Shown piece after piece: positions 1 to 8,279 of a stretch of 64,000 bases of DNA; within the stretch, counting starts at the first letter, position 1, and each line of letters starts with the position of its first letter. The notes under the pieces are model-generated. The model saw nothing but the letters and a program-made list of their open reading frames with translations, made no database searches and was not told the origin of the DNA. This DNA comes from Halorubrum aethiopicum (lineage in GTDB: Archaea; Halobacteriota; Halobacteria; Halobacteriales; Haloferacaceae). A program made the translations under genes and the position numbers. The DNA lies in contig NZ_LOAJ01000002.1 of assembly GCF_001542905.1 (NCBI RefSeq), forward strand, positions 62,001 through 126,000. The letters are read 5' to 3'.

Positions 1-1458
1 CACAGTATTTTTGTCTGAAAGAATTGCTGAGGGTCCATTGAATTTAAGACTTCCAGAACCGCCAGTTGAATATCTATTTAACAAATCACCAGCAGGACCA
101 AATTCAAGCATATTTCTTTGTTCATCACTGACAAATTCAGTATCACCAGGATAAATTATCCGTTCCCCACCATCTGCCAAAAGCATACTAAAACCTTCTT
201 CATACCCACTATCCTCAGTCAAATTCTCATAGGTCCAGGCCTCTGTACCAGTTTCTAAATCATACGCTAGAAAATCTTCACCGTTATCTCCAGTAAATGA
301 ATATACTTGCTTCCGTACTGGATCTATTTTAGATATATATCGATATGATGGCATTGTAAAGGATAAAACATTTCCGTCATATATCTCAGTGGAATCACCA
401 CTATTTACAGAAGTGTATCCATCAGCATAATCGATTCCATTTACACCGTCTCCACTCCCTCTGCGAAGATTCGTCAAAGTGTTTCCATTAGAAGTGGACA
501 CATGCTTAACATGTCCATTATCTGTTCCTATTGCGGTTAAAGATCCATCTTTATTGATATCTAATGCTGTGATGGTATCCGTCGTTGAGTTTGCCACAGT
601 ATACGAACTTAATGTTGATCCATCTGTGGCATCTAAAGTATGTATATCATATCCACCATTCACAATCAGTTTGTCTTCGTCGGGGAATTTTTTGATTTGC
701 GTGACATCATCGGCACTAGATCCGGATATTGTTGTACTCCAAGCAAGTGATCCGTTATTTGGATAAACAGCATAGACTTCAACATTTGTTTGATATTCAC
801 CGGATGACAAATATACTAAATTGGCTGTGTTAACTCCAGAAGATTGGGCACTGGCTGTACCACTATATTCTGAATCATCAATTGGATGCGTCCCAACAAA
901 CGCCACCGCCCCTACCATGCTCGTCACCATGAGCACTGAGAAGGCGACCGCGAACACATCCTCTCGACGTCTGTGAACCTGGAGACCCGCGGCCCGAACC
1001 GACGACCGCTCGAAGGCGACGACGTAACCACAGAACACACCCACGAGGACGCCGACACCGACACCAATCGCCGACACCACACCCCCATCCAAACCAACCC
1101 GAACCACGGCCCCGACGTTGCTCACAACAACAGCGATCCCGAGCGTCGCCGCGACCCCGAGCCCGATGATCTCACCGCTATCCATCGACCGAACCACTAC
1201 CGTCACGACCGCAACCAACGCGACCTGCGTCGCGATCAGCCCCCACGGGCCACCGACTCCAAGAGCCATCTCGATGACGGGATTCGCTTCCGAGAGCCCC
1301 GCTGAGAGCGCGAGACTCGTCGAAGCGGCATCGAGCGCCGCGAGTGTGACGACGACGAGCCACAGCCCGGCCCCCCGTGTCGAGGTGCCGAGCGCGTCGG
1401 CAACGTGATCGAGTACCCGAGCGATGCGACTCTGCGATGACGTACTACTGGTGAACAT
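1..1458 (-). CDS. partial membrane protein: DUF5658-like N-terminus fused to extracellular beta-propeller
   Basis: The reading frame opens at ATG 1456-1458 and runs off the left edge, so the C-terminus is missing (486 codons present). Hydrophobic segments lie near residues 31-52, 72-90, 98-118, 126-147 and 169-189. The first resembles the DUF5658 family (ALDAASTSLALSAGLSEANP). After about residue 200 come repeated blades such as NGSLAWSTTISGS and TGTEAWTYENL, typical of PQQ/WD-like propellers, probably outside the cell. An SD (GGAGG) lies about 9 nt before the start. The N-terminal third is GC-rich while everything below position ~905 is AT-rich, so the gene looks chimeric. Function unknown. 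Confidence 0.75.
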   Translation of the reverse strand, partial: MFTSSTSSQSRIARVLDHVADALGTSTRGAGLWLVVVTLAALDAASTSLALSAGLSEANPVIEMALGVGGPWGLIATQVALVAVVTVVVRSMDSGEIIGLGVAATLGIAVVVSNVGAVVRVGLDGGVVSAIGVGVGVLVGVFCGYVVAFERSSVRAAGLQVHRRREDVFAVAFSVLMVTSMVGAVAFVGTHPIDDSEYSGTASAQSSGVNTANLVYLSSGEYQTNVEVYAVYPNNGSLAWSTTISGSSADDVTQIKKFPDEDKLIVNGGYDIHTLDATDGSTLSSYTVANSTTDTITALDINKDGSLTAIGTDNGHVKHVSTSNGNTLTNLRRGSGDGVNGIDYADGYTSVNSGDSTEIYDGNVLSFTMPSYRYISKIDPVRKQVYSFTGDNGEDFLAYDLETGTEAWTYENLTEDSGYEEGFSMLLADGGERIIYPGDTEFVSDEQRNMLEFGPAGDLLNRYSTGGSGSLKFNGPSAILSDKNTV

Positions 1459-1516
1459 GACTGGAAACCTCCGTTCTGCTACCTCTCGGCGATCAGCCAC
1501 CGCCGAGACCGTGAAC

Positions 1517-1557
1517 GCCCCGGCCCGGACTCGAACCGGACTGCCTGCCGGACGGGG
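1517..1557 (-). other. tRNA T-arm-like hairpin in the 5' region of the propeller gene
   Basis: On the minus strand a 5-bp stem UCCGG/CCGGG closes a canonical 7-nt T-loop UUCGAGU (1524-1540). It is followed by CCGGGGC, whose inner five bases can pair with CCCCG at 1553-1557. There is no anticodon arm, so this is not a tRNA gene. It lies about 65 nt upstream of the start at 1458. Confidence 0.45.
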
Positions 1558-1649
1558 TACTAGTCGTCAAACCACTGTATCGCGAGGACAGCCGTCACTC
1601 CCGATGAGAAAACCGCGTATGAATGTGACCCGGCAAAACGGACACCGTA

Positions 1650-1703
1650 CCGTGTCATACCGGCACAACCCCCTTACAAGTTGTGTCGCTCAATATGACA
1701 CGG
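1650..1703 (+). promoter_or_regulatory. 10-bp inverted repeat enclosing a CACAACCCCCT motif
   Basis: CCGTGTCATA (1650-1659) and TATGACACGG (1694-1703) are perfect inverted repeats around one copy of the replicon-wide 11-mer (1664-1674). No convincing gene starts just downstream on the plus strand. The 1459-1797 interval otherwise holds nothing recognisable. Confidence 0.5.
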
Positions 1704-1797
1704 GTCGGGACGCCCGCTCACCGGGTCACTACCATATCATAAATGGATTCCTAAAGGTGTTTGCGATCGGTCCGCTCGACGCGACGCCGTTGGGCGG

Positions 1798-2454
1798 TCA
1801 GTAGTTCCCGGTCGCGACGAATTCTCGGATCGAGTCGTTGCCGAGTATCTTCCGGACGATCAGCTCGCAAATCGCTGAATCGCTCCGGTCGCCACGCGCT
1901 TTCAATTCGGCAGCGAGTTCGAGGGCGGCGTCACACTCGTCGTCTAACACCTCGGTCTCGATCGCGGCAATCAGTTCTTCGACGAACGACTCGAACGCGT
2001 CCGCCGGGAGGTCGCGCGGGATCCCGCCGAACACGAGGTAGCCATGGTCGGGGTTGAATCGCCACCGACTCGTCGACGGCTTCCGTGCGGCCGTTTCCGT
2101 CTCGGGCGTCACGAACCCCGACGCTGGCGGCGGGTACTCGCTCGGATCGCTCAAGACCACCTCCCTGTTTGCGTCGTGAAGCGCCCACTCCGCGTCGGGG
2201 GGCTCGTTGAGCGCATACGGACACAGCATCGTCGCCTGCCCTTTCTGAAGCGTCGCGACGATCCACTCGTCTTTCGAGGTGCCGCGATCGAGTCCCTGTA
2301 AGTGGTGGTCGTTGCGCGTCTCATCGAGCGGCTCACGCTCGGGATCGTACTCCTCCTCGACGCTTGCGAAGTAGTTTTCTCGCGGGTACGGTGACTCGCG
2401 CGTGCCAGGTGGTCGGCGTGACGATGTCTCTCCAGTGCGTTGTGTTTCGGACAT
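1798..2454 (-). CDS. hypothetical acidic protein
   Basis: 218 residues, no recognised domain. The N-terminal ~60 residues are charged and probably disordered; the C-terminal part (GYLVFGGIPRDLPADAFESF onward) looks globular and helical. The start at 2454 is chosen because the 11-mer CACAACCCCCT ends 3 nt before the ATG, as at other operon starts here. Single-gene unit; function unknown. Confidence 0.65.
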   Translation of the reverse strand: MSETQRTGETSSRRPPGTRESPYPRENYFASVEEEYDPEREPLDETRNDHHLQGLDRGTSKDEWIVATLQKGQATMLCPYALNEPPDAEWALHDANREVVLSDPSEYPPPASGFVTPETETAARKPSTSRWRFNPDHGYLVFGGIPRDLPADAFESFVEELIAAIETEVLDDECDAALELAAELKARGDRSDSAICELIVRKILGNDSIREFVATGNY

Positions 2455-2457
2455 GGT

Positions 2458-2485
2458 AGGGGGTTGTGCGACGGCGTTGCGCCGT
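2458..2485 (-). promoter_or_regulatory. CACAACCCCCT motif plus upstream hairpin
   Basis: The 11-mer (2458-2468) lies 3 nt upstream of the ATG at 2454. Just before it, ACGGCG-N3-CGCCGT (2471-2485) forms a strong short hairpin. Confidence 0.6.
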
Positions 2486-2599
2486 CAGCGGTTGAGGGGT
2501 GCCGTGGCTATTCGTCCGAGAGCAGAGTCGGCCCGTCACCCGATGTGACGAGTTCCAGCCGACCGAGCCGGCGGCCACAGTCGGCGGGCGTATGGGGGT

Positions 2600-2738
2600 T
2601 GCCGTCTGCCTCTCAGTTATCTTGACTGTCACGGCCATCGTACTTAAAGCCAGTCGTGACAACCAATTCGCGGGCTCGTGTGTAGGCGATCAGCGATCGG
2701 GTCAGTAGGTTACTATCGTATCTGAGAGGCAGACGGCA
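2600..2738. repeat. 139-bp element bounded by perfect 17-bp inverted repeats
   Basis: TGCCGTCTGCCTCTCAG (2600-2616) is the exact reverse complement of 2722-2738. The interior (105 bp) codes for nothing. The right arm abuts GTTACTATCGTAT (2709-2721), the left two thirds of the 19-bp palindrome found at 4631, 34704 and 40342, as if the palindrome had been interrupted. It could be a MITE remnant or a regulatory stem. It lies in a gene-free stretch (2469-3272) where I otherwise see only two small hairpins (CCCGGT/ACCGGG at 3179-3197, CGGGG/CCCCG at 3201-3217), perhaps the left end of the TnpB transposon. Confidence 0.55.
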
Positions 2739-3272
2739 TCTCCAGTCCCAAATAGTTCTATTGGAGGAATACCCAACACAAGGAAGAAGGCCGCTCAACA
2801 CGGCGATCTTGTTGAGTCCCATCCGTCGACAGTCGGTAGCTGATCTACCCACGAGAGTCGAGAGTGCGATATGAGTATGATATTTCTTTTTCCGTTTTTC
2901 GGCCGGTTGGTGGACCAGCCTATAATACGGTGGGGTGCCTGCTCTTGGCGTGACGGGTTCGTTCATCCGCTCAAAGGCGGCTTTGCGGTGTGTGATTTCC
3001 GAGACCACGTCGGGCGTAAGCCCTGTGCCCCAACCGCTCTTACTACTTCCTTGAGCCGGGTGCTGTTGATACACCGCTTTTCGCCTATCTCGACGTGGCC
3101 GCGTGGACGACTGCGGTCCGTGTCCATGCATCCAAGCCAGCGACGCACAAATCGAGCTTGTCGGCGGGCAGGCTGAATCCCGGTAGAATCAACCGGGACG
3201 CGGGGTGGAGTGCCCCGTTGCGAACGATGACATATAGCCACGTCCGCTTACTAACACCGTGTACCCGAAGTC

Positions 3273-3297
3273 CTAAGTAACTTACTGTCTTACTTAG
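3273..3297 (+). promoter_or_regulatory. operator-like inverted repeat before the RHH/TnpB pair
   Basis: CTAAGTAA (3273-3280) and TTACTTAG (3290-3297) are perfect 8-bp inverted repeats ending 3 nt before the ATG at 3301. This position suits autoregulation by the ribbon-helix-helix protein. Confidence 0.55.
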
Positions 3298-3300
3298 TGT

Positions 3301-3429
3301 ATGGTCAAACGGATCAATGTCGCACTCGACGATGAGGTCCACGAGCGCGGTACTGAGGTAAAAGACGCGCACGGGTGGACGTGGGAAGAGTTCATCGAAG
3401 AGGCGATAGACGAGTTCGATGATGAGTAA
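3301..3429 (+). CDS. small ribbon-helix-helix protein preceding TnpB
   Basis: 42 residues beginning MVKRINVALDDEVHERG, then KDAHGWTWEEFIEEAID: a beta strand followed by two helices, as in CopG/Arc-type DNA-binding proteins. Such small proteins commonly sit directly upstream of haloarchaeal IS1341-type tnpB genes. The ORF overlaps the tnpB start, so the two are probably translationally coupled. It probably binds the inverted repeat just before its own start (inference). Confidence 0.7.
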   Translation: MVKRINVALDDEVHERGTEVKDAHGWTWEEFIEEAIDEFDDE

Positions 3430-4600
3430 GGCGGCGCAGTCCTCGCTCACCAAGTTTGCCGCCGGTACCACAACCGAGGAGGTCGTACAGACAGCCGTCC
3501 TCGATCTGGGAACGAGTAACCAGAAAACCGAGCTTGTGCGCGACGGCATCGAGGAGTTTCAGGCAATGGCGTCGTACATCGGCGATATGGTGCCGTCGAT
3601 CCCCGAACCCGAGCGGTACCCCTACAACAACGTATTCTACCAACTCGTCACTGGGGAGTTCGAGGATCGAGCGGTAAAAGCGAGCGTGGCACAGAATGCG
3701 GCCCACCACGCCGTCGATATGTTCACGTCGCACGCCCAGCGCGGCGACCACGGGGATCGCCCCGATCTTGGAAACGGTTCGTTTCTGAAACTCACCAACC
3801 AAGACTTCGAGCTTGTCGAGAACGACACGGGCTACGGGTTCAAGGCGTCGTTCATCAGGTACAATCCGATCTGGTTCCACGTCAACACGACACCTCACTC
3901 TCGGGAGTATCTCGAACGCGTATTCGATGGCGACGCCGACACCGGTTCGTGCGTGCTTCACGTCACCGACGACGGAGACGTACGCGCACATTTGGCCGTG
4001 AAGTGGCCGGTAGAAGTGTATGAACCGCATGACGTCTCGACGCACGTCGGCGTCGATATCGGCGAGAACGTTCTGTACGCGGCGGCTGCGGTCTCGGGCG
4101 ACGGCGTGGCGGGCGTCAAGATGGAGTCGGGCCGGGAGTTTCGCCATCACCGGGAACAGCTCCAACAGAAACGCTATCGCTTGAGCGAGAAAGGTGACCT
4201 CCGGGGCGTGAAGGCGTGTCGGGGCGACATTGAACGGTACACCGACCACGTACTCCACACGGCGTCGAAAGAGGTCGTGGAGTTTGCCCGTGATCACACG
4301 CCGTGCGTAATCGTGTTGGAAGACCTCACTGGCTACCGGGAGACGGCCGACGATCCGATTCACGACTGGCCGTTCGCGGATCTTCAAACGAAAATCGCGT
4401 ACAAGGCGACGGCAGAGGGGATACCGGTGGAGCTGATCAACCCGCGAAACACGAGTATCCGATGCCGGAAATGCGGACAGGCGACCCCGGAGTTTCGCGA
4501 CGGTGCTGACTTCAAGTGCCGCCGCTGCGGCTACGAGGTTCACGCCGACGTGAACGCGGCAATCAACATCGGGCAGGCGTATCCCGATCAGAATCAGTAA
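3419..4600 (+). CDS. tnpB: IS200/IS605-family TnpB RNA-guided nuclease (IS1341 type)
   Basis: 393 residues with the RuvC-like catalytic set: D213 in GVDIGEN, E301 in VIVLEDLTGY and D377 in HADVNAAINI. A four-cysteine zinc finger lies between (C349/C352 and C367/C370). TnpB proteins are RNA-guided DNA nucleases guided by an RNA from the transposon right end. No TnpA (Y1 transposase) is present, so this is a tnpB-only element. The ATGs at 3419 and 3422 are both possible. It is convergent with the large gene at 4594-8112 and overlaps it by 7 bp, so the guide-RNA region must extend into that gene. Confidence 0.92.
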   Translation: MMSKAAQSSLTKFAAGTTTEEVVQTAVLDLGTSNQKTELVRDGIEEFQAMASYIGDMVPSIPEPERYPYNNVFYQLVTGEFEDRAVKASVAQNAAHHAVDMFTSHAQRGDHGDRPDLGNGSFLKLTNQDFELVENDTGYGFKASFIRYNPIWFHVNTTPHSREYLERVFDGDADTGSCVLHVTDDGDVRAHLAVKWPVEVYEPHDVSTHVGVDIGENVLYAAAAVSGDGVAGVKMESGREFRHHREQLQQKRYRLSEKGDLRGVKACRGDIERYTDHVLHTASKEVVEFARDHTPCVIVLEDLTGYRETADDPIHDWPFADLQTKIAYKATAEGIPVELINPRNTSIRCRKCGQATPEFRDGADFKCRRCGYEVHADVNAAINIGQAYPDQNQ

Positions 4601-7600
4601 TCCGCCTCGACGCGCCCGGCTCGTTCGTACGTTACTATCGGATAGTAACGGCATGCGATCGACTGTTGCTCGTGGTCGCTTACGACGCCGATCGTCGCGG
4701 TCGAACACCCCTGATCACACCCCGGATCATAGGGTGGTAAGGTAGTTCCAGTTTTCTCAACGGCGTTAGAAAACCCGGAGATGGCGGGCGGATCATGGGC
4801 TGGTAAGGTATTCTTGACAGTTTCCGAGGGCCAGTGTGCGGCGATCGGTGCGGCCCACTTCGCGAGTGTCGGGATCGCGTCGTTGAGTTCGTCGACAGTC
4901 GGCTGTCGACCGAGGTCGAGCCGGAGGTCGGCGGCCGACGTGTCGGTCTCGCCACGCCACGCCAGCGCGTTCGCGAGTTCCGACAGTACCTCCGTCTCGC
5001 TCCGTGGCTGGTCGGGGAGGATCGTGTCGCCGGTCGCAAGCGTCCGGGCGGTCGGGTCGGCGGGCTCGCGGTCGGCCTCGGGAGCCCACCACGGCTCCAG
5101 TGTCAGCCCCCACCCATCGTCAGTACGGTTCACCAGGTCGAGCATCCCGAGCGTCTCCATGTGCGTCGCGTAGGTCCGACGGTGGATACCCGCGGCGTCG
5201 GCGAGCGCGCCGGCTTCGAGCCGGCCGTCGGCGGTCACGAGCGCCCGCACGAGCTTCCCAACCGACGGTGCGAGCGTCGGGAACAGCTCCTCGCTGTCAA
5301 CACGAGCGAGACCGGCCCGAACGTCGGCCATCCGAAGGTCAGATTTGTGCTCGTTCGCGCCCATCCCCAGGAGTGCGTCGGCGACGATCAGCGGCGAAAC
5401 ACGGCCGGGTGCGTGTGAGAGCACGCTCAACAGCGCCCGCGTCACCCGGCCGGTATCCTGGCGCGCGGGACTCCAGCCCTTCTTGCTGATCAGGTTCTCG
5501 ACGACCGATCGGGCGTGCGTGTACGTTCCGCCGATGTGTACGGGAACGTCGATGGCGATTCCCTCTTCGTTGCCGTCGCGGATCGCATCGCGGGGTTGTA
5601 CGTCATCGAGCGCAGCCACCACGTCCTCGCGGAGTTCGTCCATCCCGTCGCCGACGACCACCCACGAGGCCGTGAGGTCCGCCGTGCGGTTCGTCGGGTC
5701 GACCTCCATCGGCAGGCGGTATTTGAGCTTGTCCGGCCGTGATTCGACGACCTGCCGCCACCCGCTGTGAGCGCCGTAGCGAGACTGCTTCGGCGCGGTC
5801 TTCGCAAGGAACGAGACCACGTCATTCCGGACGTTCTCGTTCGTTCGGGCGGCCTCACCCTCGGGGAACCGAAGCTGGATCGTCGTGTCCACCCCGACAC
5901 GATCGAGGAGTGCCGTCATGGACGCCAGCAGGCCGTGGGCGTCACGGAAGTACTCCCGACGTTCGTCGTCCTCCATGTCCTCCAGCCGGCTGAGTCGGGC
6001 CAGCACCGACCGGCCGACTTGATACAGATGGTCGCGGATCGCGAGGTAGTCGAGGCCGTCCTGGTCGATGACGCTCTCGGCGTTGATCCACCCGATCTGT
6101 ATCCCGCGTTGAAGGAACTCCAGTACATCTTGGGGCGCGGATCCGAGGTCGGAACACAGGTCCGTCACCGCCTCGCGATCGAGTGCCGTCCCCCAGATCC
6201 GGCCGGTGGATAAGGCGGCCGCGATACGCCCCAGCGTGGCTGCCGCGCCACCCCACTGAGTGACCGCGTGAAGGGTGCCCTCCATGAGCGACACCTGCGT
6301 CACCCGACCGTCCTCGAACGCCCGCACCGGAGCATCCGTGAGGGTGATACCATCCCCCCGCGAAGCCGCCGTACACCGCCTGTGAAGGGTGTAGGCATCC
6401 AGATTGCTGCCCCGACCATCCATCCAGCGGACGTACGCGCCGTCCGCGTCCGCGTCGCCGGTCGCCGCCAGCCACTCGGCGGGGGAGTCCGCCGGGGGGG
6501 CTGTCCCGAGTCCGGGGCCGTCCGACACACTGTACTTCTGCGAATCGATCATGGGGTGGTAAGACGCCGAATCGAGCGTTCCCTGCTCGGGCGAAACTAG
6601 CGAGTAATCCGGGGTGAGACAGTCCTTCGCCAGTTTCCCGGTGTCAGTCAGCGTGATCTGGTTGCTCCCGGTGGTATCCCGGTCGATCGCAACGAGTCCG
6701 GCGGCTTCGAGGTCGCCGGTGTAGCGATTGATGGAGTCGGGGGCCAGATCGATTTCGGCGTCATTCTGGAGCGAGCGGACGGAACGCGACTGATCCGCGA
6801 AGAGGTTGCCGACGAGCCGGTACCGGCCACCACTGTTGAGCGCGCCGAGGGCGTCGTACGCGTCGCGGCGATCAGCCTCACTCTCGTCACGGGTGGGTGG
6901 CCGGGACGTATCACGGCCGTCGGTAAGGTCATCGGCGATCTCGTGACGCTCAGCCCACTCACCAAACCGCTCGGCGAGCACGGTGCTGACGGCGTCGCCG
7001 GCGACGATCGTCACGTCGACGGCCGTCGCGAGCAGGTCGATCGCCTCGAAGAAGCGTTCGCCCTTCCGGCGATCCTCCATCGTCGTCCACGCGTCCGCGT
7101 CTAACTCAACGTGGAGCGTCGGCGTCACCCCACCCGCCCGGAGGAGCGCGCAGTGGCCGCGCCGGAGCGCGTCAAGGTGAGTATCTTCGAGATCCTGTCC
7201 CGTCCCGTACTTCGTGAGGTAGTCGCGAGCGTCCTCCGGGACGTGGTCGTGGCGAGCGGCGTCGACGACGGCTTGCCCGAAGGTCCCGTTCCCAGCGTCG
7301 ATGCCGTACTCGTCAGCTAGGTGGTGAACACCCGTCGGCTTGTTCGGGTCGGGTGTGCTCAACAGCGATCCGACCGGCTGGCGTTCGTCATCGGAGATCG
7401 CCTCGACCGCTTCGACACACGCGTCGGTCAGTGGGTCGAGGAGCTTCGGAAGGGCGTTGGCCCGTGAGGGCGACACGTTGCGAACGGTGTTCGTGAGGTC
7501 GGACTGTAACCCGGACGTGACGCGGACGCTCCCCTGTTCGGGGTATCGGTCGTCCGGGTCGGGCGTCTCGGGCAGTTCGACGGTCGAATGATTCGGTTCG

Positions 7601-8112
7601 AGGTGGTCGTCGGCGAGTATCTCTAGGAACTGCTCGCGCTCGGCGGGTTCTGGCTCGTAGTCGGGATCCTCGACGATCGCGTCGGCGACGTCTGCGGTCG
7701 TTACCCTCGCGTTCGCGTCCGGCGTGTAGACATCCGACCGCGCCGTGTGGGCGTCAAGGAGATCGCCGACACGAACGACGTTCCCGAGACAGTCGGGCGT
7801 CGCGGTGCCGGCGGCGTGGAACTCGTCGAGCTGCTGGTCGACCCGCTCGGCCAGCAGCGCGTAGTGATCAACGTCCTCCTTGTAGTTGCCGTCGTACCCG
7901 TTCGAGCGATCGGCCATGATCCGCGAGCGCATCTCGCAGGTGGCCTTCCAATCGTCACTCTCTCCGAGCTTTTTGAGCTGATCCGTCTTGTGGGTCGTCT
8001 CGCAGTGCGGACACGTCGCCGTCGCCGACGCCCGAAGGTCCTCGACGATCCACAGTTGCCCGCACCCACGATGATCGCCGTGACTGCCGCAGCCAACGAC
8101 AGCATACGTCAT
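4594..8112 (-). CDS. large zinc-finger and winged-helix protein (DUF5817-like N-terminus), possibly replication-associated
   Basis: 1172 residues. The N-terminus (MTYAVVGCGSHGDHRGCG, then CPHCETTHKTDQLKKLGES) matches the pattern of the haloarchaeal DUF5817 zinc-binding domain found on plasmid proteins. Helix-turn-helix-like segments occur near residues 415-500 (SVRSLQNDAEIDLAPDSINR) and around 990 (GALADAAGIHRRTYATHMET). No nuclease or polymerase motif seen. SD GGAGG precedes ATG 8110-8112, and a small hairpin (TCCTGT/ACAGGA) lies in the leader. The last ~20 codons run across a 19-bp palindrome, so the end may have been reshaped by the TnpB insertion. A replication role is only a guess from size and DNA-binding features. 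Confidence 0.7.
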   Translation of the reverse strand: MTYAVVGCGSHGDHRGCGQLWIVEDLRASATATCPHCETTHKTDQLKKLGESDDWKATCEMRSRIMADRSNGYDGNYKEDVDHYALLAERVDQQLDEFHAAGTATPDCLGNVVRVGDLLDAHTARSDVYTPDANARVTTADVADAIVEDPDYEPEPAEREQFLEILADDHLEPNHSTVELPETPDPDDRYPEQGSVRVTSGLQSDLTNTVRNVSPSRANALPKLLDPLTDACVEAVEAISDDERQPVGSLLSTPDPNKPTGVHHLADEYGIDAGNGTFGQAVVDAARHDHVPEDARDYLTKYGTGQDLEDTHLDALRRGHCALLRAGGVTPTLHVELDADAWTTMEDRRKGERFFEAIDLLATAVDVTIVAGDAVSTVLAERFGEWAERHEIADDLTDGRDTSRPPTRDESEADRRDAYDALGALNSGGRYRLVGNLFADQSRSVRSLQNDAEIDLAPDSINRYTGDLEAAGLVAIDRDTTGSNQITLTDTGKLAKDCLTPDYSLVSPEQGTLDSASYHPMIDSQKYSVSDGPGLGTAPPADSPAEWLAATGDADADGAYVRWMDGRGSNLDAYTLHRRCTAASRGDGITLTDAPVRAFEDGRVTQVSLMEGTLHAVTQWGGAAATLGRIAAALSTGRIWGTALDREAVTDLCSDLGSAPQDVLEFLQRGIQIGWINAESVIDQDGLDYLAIRDHLYQVGRSVLARLSRLEDMEDDERREYFRDAHGLLASMTALLDRVGVDTTIQLRFPEGEAARTNENVRNDVVSFLAKTAPKQSRYGAHSGWRQVVESRPDKLKYRLPMEVDPTNRTADLTASWVVVGDGMDELREDVVAALDDVQPRDAIRDGNEEGIAIDVPVHIGGTYTHARSVVENLISKKGWSPARQDTGRVTRALLSVLSHAPGRVSPLIVADALLGMGANEHKSDLRMADVRAGLARVDSEELFPTLAPSVGKLVRALVTADGRLEAGALADAAGIHRRTYATHMETLGMLDLVNRTDDGWGLTLEPWWAPEADREPADPTARTLATGDTILPDQPRSETEVLSELANALAWRGETDTSAADLRLDLGRQPTVDELNDAIPTLAKWAAPIAAHWPSETVKNTLPAHDPPAISGFSNAVEKTGTTLPPYDPGCDQGCSTATIGVVSDHEQQSIACRYYPIVTYERAGRVEADY
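4631..4649. promoter_or_regulatory. 19-bp palindrome GTTACTAT-CGG-ATAGTAAC
   Basis: Perfect 8-bp arms around a 3-bp centre. Near-identical copies at 34704 and 40342, a degenerate one at 25116 and a truncated one at 2709. This copy lies inside the extreme 3' coding end of the 1172-residue gene. Confidence 0.7.
4723..4810. repeat. direct repeats GGATCATRGGSTGGTAAGG
   Basis: Two ~20-bp copies at 4723-4744 and 4789-4810, 66 bp apart, and a third related copy at 6546-6563, all inside the 1172-residue gene. Their translations (LPxHDPP, LPPYDPG, SYHPMIDS) differ more than the DNA. They could be iterons or protein repeats. Confidence 0.5.
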
Positions 8113-8279
8113 CGCGAGCCTCCGTATGTCCTGTTAACGACAGGATACCCCGCCGATACCGCCGGTTTTCGGTGAGAAGATTTATGGGCTCCGCGCCAGA
8201 AGTCGCTACTGGATGCCAACGCGGATCACCTCCGTTATCGGTGGTGGACCCGTTACACGCACGACCTTGAGCCTCTGAC

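Noticed and set aside
2613-3131. 172-codon minus-strand ORF upstream of tnpB
   Set aside because: No family motif, crosses the inverted-repeat element and has no promoter or SD.
3392-4708. 438-codon minus-strand ORF opposite tnpB
   Set aside because: Antisense shadow of a GC-rich gene; the tnpB frame carries all catalytic motifs.
8220-8240. 16S rRNA 3' end (GCGGATCACCTCC)
   Set aside because: Only about 13 nt match; no surrounding rRNA sequence.
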